Of a stretch of 38,482 nucleotides of DNA, positions 25,459 to 32,726 are shown piece after piece; position 1 is the first letter of the stretch, and the number at the start of each line of letters is the position of its first letter. Made by a program: the position numbers and the translations under genes. The stretch comes from JAGNLA01 sp964472265 (lineage in GTDB: Bacteria > Caldisericota > Caldisericia > JAAYUI01). The notes under the pieces are model-generated. The model saw nothing but the letters and a program-made list of their open reading frames with translations. It searched no databases and was not told where the DNA came from. Where the stretch lies: positions 1 to 38,482 of the forward strand of contig CAYYJO010000009.1 of NCBI GenBank assembly GCA_964472265.1, read 5' to 3'.

Positions 25459-26046
25459 ATGGCTGAGAACAATCGAAAAGAACAGAAGGAACGGACGAGA
25501 TTACTGATTGTGGAAACGGCAATGGCCGAGTTTTCCACGAAGGGGTTTGCAGCCACAAACACTCGCGACATCGCTAAAATGGCTGGAATCTCGCACGGAT
25601 CAGTATTTGCACACTTCCCGACACGAGAAGAGCTGATCCTTGCAGTAGTTTCAGAGTTTGGGGAACGGGTTTCAAAGCAAATGTCAGAACTGCCGGAAAA
25701 CCCTCACAATGTCAAGAATGTGCTGAAGTCACACCTGGAAGTTATCGGTAAATACGAACTCCTTTACACAAGGCTCGTAACCGAGGGTTCGCTCCTGCCG
25801 GAACCGGCAAAATCCGAACTTGCACGCATTCAAACCATCATCTCGTCGAGACTTTCCCAGGCCGTGCACAGCGAAACCGAGGCTGGAATTATAAAAGACC
25901 TGCCTTTCCCAATGCTTTTCAATTCCTGGCTCGCCCTGATCAACCACTACCTCGCAAATCGCGACTGGTTTTGTCCGGGAAAGCCGGTGATTGCAACGCT
26001 TGGCAGTGAACTGACTGAATATTTTTTGAAAACAATTTCAAAGTGA
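25459..26046 (+). CDS. TetR/AcrR-family transcriptional regulator
   Basis: 195 residues. Residues about 10-60 are the TetR helix-turn-helix: LIVETAMAEFSTKGFAATNT, then RDIAKMAGISHGSVFAHFP. The all-helical C-terminal ligand domain is variable and gives no clue to the inducer. The ATG follows AGGTG four bases upstream. A perfect promoter and palindrome immediately upstream suggest autorepression. The next gene starts 13 bases after its stop and encodes a zinc-ribbon membrane propeller protein, so the two form an operon, and the divergent gene at 25259 may be coregulated. Many TetR proteins control exporters; here the partner is not one. Confidence 0.9.
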   Translation: MAENNRKEQKERTRLLIVETAMAEFSTKGFAATNTRDIAKMAGISHGSVFAHFPTREELILAVVSEFGERVSKQMSELPENPHNVKNVLKSHLEVIGKYELLYTRLVTEGSLLPEPAKSELARIQTIISSRLSQAVHSETEAGIIKDLPFPMLFNSWLALINHYLANRDWFCPGKPVIATLGSELTEYFLKTISK

Positions 26047-26059
26047 ACGTGGAGGAAAA

Positions 26060-27799
26060 ATGAGCTCAAACTGCAGATCATGCGGAAAAATGATGACAAG
26101 GCCTGAGGATTTTTTAGGTGGTGACATAAGCGGCCAGTATTGTTCAAACTGCACAAATGCCGACGGCTCGTTGAAAAGCCTTGATGAGATAACACTTCAC
26201 ATCGCCAATCAGTTGATCATGTCTCAGGGAATCGATCGTGAAGCCGCCACAAAAGCAGCCCGTTCCATCCTTTCCGTGCAACCTGAGTGGAAGAGAGTGA
26301 TTGAGAACCGTTCGGAACGAGACAATAAAAGGATCATGATAATCACAATAGCCGTTGTTGTAACAATTGCTTCGCTGACAACTTTTCTGCTCACAAGACA
26401 AAAAAGGGATCGATATTATATTGATCCATTCTACGCATATTATCTTGATGACAATTCCGACCAATTGGGATTTTACAAACTGACAAACGACACAACGAGC
26501 ATAAACAACGATGGACAGGAAATAACAAAAATACCTCTTGAATATGATCAGATCGATATAAGTTTTGATCAAAACGGCAATCTGGAATTCACAGTAGACA
26601 AAAAAACCAATGTGAAGTACTCAATCACCGATTTCAATTTCGGTTATACCCTACCGGCTGGATTCCTTGCTACACCGCTTAGTTTCGAAATGAACTCAAA
26701 AGATAAATACTTGGGCAGTATCATGTCTGGGGAAAAACCTGATGTAACTTTTAAAACTTACTGGCTTGCTGACAAACCTTCTTTGAGAAATCATGTGATA
26801 CAGGAAGTGTCCAGTGATCCAAATGGCGTAAAGACCATAGGCGTTCCGTTTGATGACAACGTATATTTTAGCGGTGATTATCTGGTATGGTTAGAAAAAA
26901 ACACTGCAAATCCAGTCATGGTCTCGGTTATAGGCTACAACTCCAAAACAGGCAAGGTTTTCCCGATTGACACGACTTTGACCGGCAAAGGATTTATAAA
27001 GGTTGGCAAAACATGTGTCTACTGGATAGATGCCGGCAATCCAAACAGGAACGAAAACACAGTGAAAGGATTTGATCTGTTGCAGATGAAGCCCATAGAA
27101 ACAGGCATTCCATTGCAGTCCAGAACATACAAATACAATACTGTTGCCAAGAAAAACGGCTCATATAAAATGGAATTCCATATCAGCTCATTGTGGACTG
27201 TTGCTGGTGATGAGGTCATTTACCAGGATATATCCAACACGGGTTTGTTGAAAATCTATATCAAAAGTTCCAACCAAAATGTCCTTTTTTCGAAATCAAA
27301 TTACATTCCATTCTATCCCTGGTTTGAGCGGTGGTCGTGGACTGAAAGGGGTGACCCAGAAAAAAGTGAAGATTATGTTTATGTATACGAATTTGGATCA
27401 AAACATTCCTTTTTTTGTGATACAAATCAGAATGCAAAAGACCCGTTCTGTGTATGGGCAGTCAAACAATCTGATGAAACTTATTCATTATCGTATTTGA
27501 AGAAATCACAATTTGGGAACACTCCAGGATCAATGCCAGAAATCAAACCGGTTGGAATGATCGGTATCACCAACAGTTGGTTTGTATGGTTGGAAAAAGA
27601 CTTGACCACTGAAGGCAATACTCTGATCAAGGGATTCAATCTGGACAATCAAAAAACGTTGAATCTGGGTTCTTATAAACTCAATGATGTGACAAATTCC
27701 ATGGAATCATCTGATATTGCTTGCTTTAATGGAATGCTCGCCTGGTCGGCATGGACTGAAGATGCCGGTTACGACATTTTCTACACAAGACTCCCATAA
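26060..27799 (+). CDS. Zinc-ribbon, single-TM, extracytoplasmic propeller protein
   Basis: 579 residues, GGAGG before the ATG. The N-terminus is a putative zinc ribbon with C5/C8 and C28/C31 and the signature TRPEDF, as in the PF12674-type domain. A helical segment (about 38-85) leads to one transmembrane helix (about 92-112, IITIAVVVTIASLTTFLL). The remaining 460 residues are propeller-like, with repeats such as VSVIGYNSKTGKVFPID and TLIKGFNLDNQKTLNLG separated by LVWLEK-type strands. Topology is therefore a cytoplasmic zinc ribbon linked to an outside propeller, a receptor-like layout. It is cotranscribed with the TetR regulator. A signalling role is inference; I know of no described family with this exact combination. 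Confidence 0.7.
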   Translation: MSSNCRSCGKMMTRPEDFLGGDISGQYCSNCTNADGSLKSLDEITLHIANQLIMSQGIDREAATKAARSILSVQPEWKRVIENRSERDNKRIMIITIAVVVTIASLTTFLLTRQKRDRYYIDPFYAYYLDDNSDQLGFYKLTNDTTSINNDGQEITKIPLEYDQIDISFDQNGNLEFTVDKKTNVKYSITDFNFGYTLPAGFLATPLSFEMNSKDKYLGSIMSGEKPDVTFKTYWLADKPSLRNHVIQEVSSDPNGVKTIGVPFDDNVYFSGDYLVWLEKNTANPVMVSVIGYNSKTGKVFPIDTTLTGKGFIKVGKTCVYWIDAGNPNRNENTVKGFDLLQMKPIETGIPLQSRTYKYNTVAKKNGSYKMEFHISSLWTVAGDEVIYQDISNTGLLKIYIKSSNQNVLFSKSNYIPFYPWFERWSWTERGDPEKSEDYVYVYEFGSKHSFFCDTNQNAKDPFCVWAVKQSDETYSLSYLKKSQFGNTPGSMPEIKPVGMIGITNSWFVWLEKDLTTEGNTLIKGFNLDNQKTLNLGSYKLNDVTNSMESSDIACFNGMLAWSAWTEDAGYDIFYTRLP

Positions 27800-27808
27800 A
27801 ACAAAAAA

Positions 27809-27830
27809 CCGGCAGGACAACGCCTGCCGG
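27809..27830. terminator. Terminator between convergent genes
   Basis: CCGGCAGG / CCTGCCGG eight-base stem with a six-base loop. On the minus strand it is followed at once by TTTTTTGTTTT, making a strong terminator for the gene at 27850. On the plus strand a T run comes after nine bases, so it also ends the zinc-ribbon gene weakly. Confidence 0.85.
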
Positions 27831-27849
27831 CCAAGCATTTTTTGGATAA

Positions 27850-28770
27850 TTATTTCATCACTTTCAGGTTGTGGACATTTTTCTGTCCGCCAGTGATCGA
27901 GATGGCTATGTAATCCGGTTTTTTGTCGCCGGTGAAAGTGATTTTCAGGGTCTTGGACTTGCCTGATCCAATCTCGAACTTCGAGGAGCTGAAAGTCACG
28001 CCTTCGACGGGAATGGGCTTGATAACCACTGTGTTTTTAAGTTTGTTTGTTATGGTCACCGGGCCTGACCCAACGATTGTATCTGGGTTGAACTCAACTC
28101 CTGACTCAATAACGGTTTGAACCGGAATCTGAAGCTTGCCAATCGAGCTTTCGCAGTTGATGACACTTGCATAATTGCCGCCTGGCAAATCCTTTGCCGT
28201 CATCTTTGCCCAGATGATGGCAGATCCGTGAGCCGGAATTCCGAGTTTTTCGGGATAAACCTGAACCCAAAACATTGATGAAGAGACTGTTGCTTCAATG
28301 TCCTCGTTAAGTGGGTTCGAAACGATGACAGTTCGCGTCATTCCCTGCTTTATCTGAATCGACCTTGGAGAGGCCGTAAGCTCTTTTTTGCCTTCAATCA
28401 CAGAGAAAAGCACTGACAGGGTAACGGAATCGGGCTTGTCGTTCTCAGTGACGTTTGTGATCGACAAGTTTGCGTTGTAATCGCCGATCTTTAAGCCGTT
28501 TGACGAGGCTGTAAGCTTGACCTGCTGCTGGTTTGACCTGTTAATGGTAAATTCAATCGGCTCAACTTTGAGCCAGTCCGGGATGTTTTCAATTCTGATC
28601 TTCTTTTCAAAACCATTTGGAGCGATCACCTTTGCATAACCGACAGCTGATTCGTTCTCTTTGGCAATCATCGAGACTGATCTGGGAGCAACGATAACGC
28701 TTATCGCAAACACCTGCGTGGCTGTGAAAATTGACAGCACTGCTACAAATATCAACTTCTTCATGTCCAT
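27850..28770 (-). CDS. Exported protein of three Ig-like domains
   Basis: 306 residues from the ATG at 28770; a second ATG two codons on gives the same signal peptide (MKKLIFVAVLSIFTATQVFA). The first ATG is preferred because a promoter -10 ends seven bases before it. No ribosome binding site is present. Three successive beta-sandwich domains of about 95 residues follow: one with IPDWLKVEPIEFTINRS, one with LTASPRSIQIKQGMTRTVIV, and a last with FEIGSGKSKTLKITFTG. They resemble BACON/ASH-type Ig-like folds used as spacers or binding modules on secreted proteins. It is divergent from the FN3/stalk/PKD gene and may work with it on the surface. No catalytic motif is visible. Confidence 0.7.
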   Translation of the reverse strand: MDMKKLIFVAVLSIFTATQVFAISVIVAPRSVSMIAKENESAVGYAKVIAPNGFEKKIRIENIPDWLKVEPIEFTINRSNQQQVKLTASSNGLKIGDYNANLSITNVTENDKPDSVTLSVLFSVIEGKKELTASPRSIQIKQGMTRTVIVSNPLNEDIEATVSSSMFWVQVYPEKLGIPAHGSAIIWAKMTAKDLPGGNYASVINCESSIGKLQIPVQTVIESGVEFNPDTIVGSGPVTITNKLKNTVVIKPIPVEGVTFSSSKFEIGSGKSKTLKITFTGDKKPDYIAISITGGQKNVHNLKVMK

Positions 28771-28777
28771 ATTAAAC

Positions 28778-28806
28778 AATATCGATCAACCCTTCTCAAG
28801 GTTCAA
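28778..28806 (-). promoter_or_regulatory. Promoter, possibly leaderless, for the Ig-like protein
   Basis: On the minus strand TTGAAC (28801-28806), 17-base spacer, GATATT (28778-28783), seven bases, ATG at 28770. Each hexamer matches four of six consensus bases, so this is weaker than the other leaderless candidates. Confidence 0.4.
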
Positions 28807-28904
28807 CAAGTTAGGGAGAGGATGGAAAAAAGGGGATTATGTCGCTTCTTTCGGTTTTTCATCAAAAAACCAGTTTGAATGATCACTTTTTTGCATTAAC
28901 AAGT

Positions 28905-28933
28905 TTGCATCAAGCAATGCTTTTTGCTACAAT
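28905..28933 (+). promoter_or_regulatory. Promoter of the FN3/stalk/PKD gene
   Basis: TTGCAT (28905-28910), 17-base spacer, TACAAT (28928-28933). Transcription would start near 28940, giving a 30-base leader that holds GGAGGTG (28959-28965) before a TTG start. TTTGCAT also occurs 14 bases upstream of the -35, as a short direct repeat. Confidence 0.6.
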
Positions 28934-28969
28934 TCAAACAATGTGAGTTAATCCTTTTGGAGGTGGGTT

Positions 28970-31426
28970 TTGAGAAGGTTTTTGGGACTAGTAATGGTGT
29001 GTGTTCTTGCGTTTGGGTTATCAGGAATTTCTTCGCTTCAGCCTGTCCCTGTCATAAAATCATCGGTTCACTCAAGCTGTGGCTCAGTGCTTCTCACATG
29101 GAGCGCTGTCGATGGCTGTGCCGGATACGACATTTACAGGATGGATGAGGGGCAATCACTCTATACACGAACAGTCCAGCTAAACACAGAAAAGCTCTAC
29201 TATCGCGACACAAAAAACGCTGTATCGGGAAAACAAATCAGATACTACGTTTCAGCGGTTGGCGACAATTCGCAGGAACTGGCAAAATCTCCAGAAATGG
29301 TTGCATTGCCTGATTGTTTCGATGAGGATTTGTGCTCAATGAAACTCAAGTTTCAGGTCGGAAACTTCATGTTCTGGGTCAACGAGAAAATGGACGGGCC
29401 GATGAGCGCTGCACCTGAACAAACCAATGGCAGAGTTTTCCTCGTTATCAAATACATCACTGAGGCAATCGGTGCAAAACTCGATTGGCTGCAGTCAGAA
29501 AAGAAGGCGACAATCAGGACGACAGGCGGCAAGGTGATTGAGCTTTGGATCGGTAAGAACAAAGCCAAAATAGATGGCGTTGACGTAAAGATTGATGACA
29601 AAAACGACAAAGTCACTCCTTATATCAGCAATGGCAGAACCATGCTTCCGCTTAGATTTGTCGGCGACAACCTCGGCGCAACCGAAATCAAATGGGACGA
29701 TGCCACAAAGATGGCAACCATAACGCTGCCCAAAGACTGCCTGGAACCTGATTGTTATAATCTGACAGTTGACAGCTTCGACGACAACATCGTAACAGCA
29801 ACAAACAGCGCCGGTTTTAAATTCAAGTTTGACAGGAGCATGACAGGCACGGGTGCCGTTGCTATTGGTGAAATGGTCAGGGTTTGTGGCATGTTCGAGT
29901 TTAAGGACGACGGTGTATGGATTAATCCGAGAGCAGGCAACAAGGTTGATCTGTCAAAAATCGAGTGGGTCAGGGGTTACGTCGATTCAGTCGACCGTGA
30001 AAAAGGACAGATAACCATCAAGCAGTGCGATAGCTCACTTTCAACATACACCTTCAAGCCCGATTCAGGCGTTGGAACGCTTATGAAGCCGATTCCGGTA
30101 AATCTAATCACACTCGGAAAAACTGCCGTTGGCTGGCGTTTCATTGAAATGGAAAAGGTTTGTGAGCGTGAAGAGCTTCAGACTGCTGATGTCACTGTAA
30201 CTGAAATCAATTGTGACGCAGGCTATTTCACATGTGAAGTCATCGGGAAACTACCGGTTGAATCGATGAAGTTGTACATGCCGACAAAAGAATGGTGCAG
30301 CGTGAAAAAGGGAATCTGCATCAAACTTGCTTACTTTGTTGACGGACTCGGGCACCTTGTGGCAGCTTCCATGAAAGAGATTGCCTGCCCTTGCGATTTT
30401 GAAATAACCACCGGCAAAAGTGAAGTAAAAACCACAACCGGCTCATCATATCAGTTCGAATTCAAAGTCAAAAACACTGGCAATTACGAAGGAGAATTCG
30501 AACCATTCCTTGCCAATGCCGAGGATTTCCCGGGAACAATCGTTGTAAGTCCTGAGCGTTCGACAATAAAACCTGACAGCACAAGCAATTTCAAGATTTC
30601 AGGAACAATTTCAGGCGATTTCGATGGTGTTTACGATTTGGAGATCGGCGTAAAGTGCAGGGAGAACTCACAATCGAAGAAAATCAAGATGAATGTCTCC
30701 TCACCAATCTTTCAGGTCAGCGCTGCATCGGGAATGACGGATGTGCCCACAGACGAGAACATAAATCTAAATTTCGACGTCACAAACTACAGCGATGGCC
30801 CCATCACAATCACGGCGATGGTGGAGAGCAGCGATTTCCCGGGGAAGCTGACTGTCGAGCCGATCACCAAGGAAATCCCCGAAAAAAATACGAGGACGTT
30901 TACCATCAACGGTGTTTGGAATCCAAATGCAAAAGTTGGCGCAAATTTCAACATCTCCTACTCGGCAGTGTGCGGCAAGGTGGTAAAGAGCGGTAAAGCT
31001 CTGATTACATCAACATCTCCTGGTCCTATCATCACTCTTGTCGAAGGAAAAGGTGATGCCAAGGGTTTAACGTTCCTTGACGGTTCAATCGACTGGAAAC
31101 ATTACACAAAATCTAGAGTGGAAATCGACTGGGGCGATGGCAACAAGGAAGACGTGAAGGATATCCCAGCCATACACACATACAAGCAAAAAGGTGAATT
31201 CAAAGTAAAAGTAACAGCATTCACAAAAGAAGGCATCAACACAACAAAAACCTGTTCGTGCTACTGGGATGGCCCAAAACCGGTCGTTCACGTCACAGGC
31301 AGAGAATGGCAACAACCCAAATATACCATCCTTGGAAATATTGAGTGGAATACACTGTCTCCAGGCAAACTAAAAGTTGACTGGGACGATGGAACCGTAG
31401 AGACAAAGAGCGGATTCCCTGTCTAG
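28970..31426 (+). CDS. Exported FN3/stalk/Ig/PKD protein, cut by an amber codon
   Basis: 818 residues from a TTG start with GGAGGTG four bases upstream. Signal peptide 1-22. Then an FN3-like domain (about 25-115, GYDIYRMDEGQ), a stalk domain (about 122-255, VFLVIKYITEAIGAKLDW, LPLRFVGDNLGA), a region recalling DUF5666-type barrels (about 260-440), two Ig-like domains (about 475-680, with the repeated pattern DFPG-x-(I/L)-x-V-x-P), and a PKD domain (about 683-765, VEIDWGDGNKED). A second PKD domain begins (LKVDWDDGT) but stops at a TAG at 31424. The same frame continues for 50 sense codons that complete the domain. The gene is therefore probably truncated by a point mutation, which could still leave a functional product. 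Confidence 0.8.
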   Translation: MRRFLGLVMVCVLAFGLSGISSLQPVPVIKSSVHSSCGSVLLTWSAVDGCAGYDIYRMDEGQSLYTRTVQLNTEKLYYRDTKNAVSGKQIRYYVSAVGDNSQELAKSPEMVALPDCFDEDLCSMKLKFQVGNFMFWVNEKMDGPMSAAPEQTNGRVFLVIKYITEAIGAKLDWLQSEKKATIRTTGGKVIELWIGKNKAKIDGVDVKIDDKNDKVTPYISNGRTMLPLRFVGDNLGATEIKWDDATKMATITLPKDCLEPDCYNLTVDSFDDNIVTATNSAGFKFKFDRSMTGTGAVAIGEMVRVCGMFEFKDDGVWINPRAGNKVDLSKIEWVRGYVDSVDREKGQITIKQCDSSLSTYTFKPDSGVGTLMKPIPVNLITLGKTAVGWRFIEMEKVCEREELQTADVTVTEINCDAGYFTCEVIGKLPVESMKLYMPTKEWCSVKKGICIKLAYFVDGLGHLVAASMKEIACPCDFEITTGKSEVKTTTGSSYQFEFKVKNTGNYEGEFEPFLANAEDFPGTIVVSPERSTIKPDSTSNFKISGTISGDFDGVYDLEIGVKCRENSQSKKIKMNVSSPIFQVSAASGMTDVPTDENINLNFDVTNYSDGPITITAMVESSDFPGKLTVEPITKEIPEKNTRTFTINGVWNPNAKVGANFNISYSAVCGKVVKSGKALITSTSPGPIITLVEGKGDAKGLTFLDGSIDWKHYTKSRVEIDWGDGNKEDVKDIPAIHTYKQKGEFKVKVTAFTKEGINTTKTCSCYWDGPKPVVHVTGREWQQPKYTILGNIEWNTLSPGKLKVDWDDGTVETKSGFPV

Positions 31427-31579
31427 CACAATTTCAGCGGGCCTGGCATCTACCTTGTCACATTGACTGCAATTGCAGCAACTGGTGAGGAGGGCTCAAC
31501 AATCTGGCCTGTCTTACTCGTTCCAAGTCCATTAAAAATTTCACCCAGGCCGTACACTGGGGAACTGAGTTATTATTGA
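31424..31579 (+). pseudogene. Remainder of the second PKD domain after an in-frame amber codon
   Basis: After TAG at 31424-31426 the same frame stays open to a TGA at 31577-31579. It encodes HNFSGPGIYLVTLTAIAATG and a short tail, exactly the second half expected from the preceding PKD domain, where the corresponding place reads IHTYKQKGEFKVKVTAFT. Read through, the protein would have about 869 residues, and its end would overlap the convergent gene by seven bases. TAG is the normal stop of at least three other genes here (16484, 17172, 37077), so general recoding of TAG is unlikely. Confidence 0.75.
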
Positions 31580-32691
31580 TTATTGCTTGTAACAATACAT
31601 AGACGATTGCCCTTGTCCAGCTTATAGGTGTTGTCGGGGATGACCACAAAGTCGTTCCCGACAGCGAAATCAACGACAACCTGCTTGCTGATCATAAATG
31701 TGGACAGCTGCCTGCCGTTTTCAGGGTTCAAAACCACGATCTTGTCTTCTTTTGAAGCCACGAGGAGGCAGTTGTCTAGTTTTGCTATCTGCGACCATAT
31801 CGGCTGACCAAATGCCTGTGAAGCCCACACTTTCTTTCCACTCATGGCATCCAGGCAAACCACCTGTGCAGTGGTTGCAACATAGAGTCTGTTTTTATCG
31901 TAGGTGACTGGTTTTACAGCAATTGTTGGACTTTCCCAGACAGGTTTGCCGGTAAACATCGAGTAGGCATGAAGTTTGTTGTCCAATGTGGAGATAAACA
32001 TCATTCCTTCGGCAACAACAGGCGCTCCTACAAACACGGTTATATCGCTCTGCTTTTGCTCCCAGACAACCTTGCCATCGAAGAGTTTGAGGCAGGAAAG
32101 CCTGTTTTGGTGATTTATAAACACGAATGCACCGCAAACAGCAATCGGTTGAGGAGGTTTGTCAGCTTGAAACATCCATTTTCTCACATTTGATCTTGTG
32201 TCATAGCAAGCCACCTGGTTACCTCCGCCGAAAATGATTAATTTCCCTGACGCAGTAACATCCGTTGAGCCTTCAGGATTCACTTTCAGTTCTAGCAGTT
32301 TGGTGCCTTTTATTGCGTCAAATTTGAACAGTTTGCCGCTGACAGACTGGATGAAAACCGTCCTCTCACAGATGGAAGGCACACCCACCGGTTTTTCCTT
32401 GATGTCTGCGCTCCAGAGCATTGTTTTACCCTTGCTCATGCAGACGATCTTGCCCTTTTGTGTTGCTATCAGTATTTCGTCACCCCATGTAGAAACGCCT
32501 TCAATAATGTCAGGGATATTTATTGGTGAGGTGTCTGCGTTGAAGTATGGCCCGAGTTTCCAGGGAACCGAGCCTGTGTGTGCAGGGTTTGCGCCCCTCA
32601 TGGCCCAGTTCATGTCCTCAAGCTTTAGCTTTGCATTGGCAAAGGGTGAAAAAACTATAATGGCAACGAGTACTGGCAAGATTTTTCGCAT
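31573..32691 (-). CDS. Exported PQQ-type beta-propeller repeat protein
   Basis: 372 residues. Signal peptide 1-20 (ILPVLVAIIVFSPFANA). The clearest PQQ-repeat propeller in the window: N-terminal WAMRGANPAHTGSVPWKLGP, then blades of the pattern G-x-(L/V)-x-x-x-D-x-x-x-G-x-x-x-W such as LHAYSMFTGKPVWES, VVCLDAMSGKKVWASQ and IVVLNPENGRQLSTF. The family includes BamB and quinoprotein dehydrogenases, but the metal and PQQ ligands of the enzymes are not evident, so a scaffold or binding role is more likely. The ATG has no ribosome binding site; a promoter -10 ends six bases before it. Downstream of the kinase gene on the same strand, but with its own promoter. Confidence 0.82.
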   Translation of the reverse strand: MRKILPVLVAIIVFSPFANAKLKLEDMNWAMRGANPAHTGSVPWKLGPYFNADTSPINIPDIIEGVSTWGDEILIATQKGKIVCMSKGKTMLWSADIKEKPVGVPSICERTVFIQSVSGKLFKFDAIKGTKLLELKVNPEGSTDVTASGKLIIFGGGNQVACYDTRSNVRKWMFQADKPPQPIAVCGAFVFINHQNRLSCLKLFDGKVVWEQKQSDITVFVGAPVVAEGMMFISTLDNKLHAYSMFTGKPVWESPTIAVKPVTYDKNRLYVATTAQVVCLDAMSGKKVWASQAFGQPIWSQIAKLDNCLLVASKEDKIVVLNPENGRQLSTFMISKQVVVDFAVGNDFVVIPDNTYKLDKGNRLCIVTSNNQ

Positions 32692-32697
32692 GGTGTC

Positions 32698-32725
32698 ATT
32701 TTATGGCTGGCCAGACGTTTGACAA
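32698..32725 (-). promoter_or_regulatory. Promoter, apparently leaderless, for the PQQ-type propeller
   Basis: On the minus strand TTGTCA (32720-32725), 16-base spacer, TAAAAT (32698-32703), six bases, ATG at 32691. The -35 starts immediately after the stop codon of the kinase gene, so the two genes can be expressed separately despite sharing a strand. Confidence 0.6.
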
Positions 32726-32726
32726 G

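Noticed and set aside
31424..31426. General reassignment of TAG as a sense codon
   Set aside because: Genes ending at 16484, 17172 and 37077 use TAG as their stop at the expected positions.
31573..32691. BamB or quinoprotein dehydrogenase assignment
   Set aside because: Propeller repeats are clear, but the lipobox of BamB and the metal/PQQ ligands of the enzymes are not seen.
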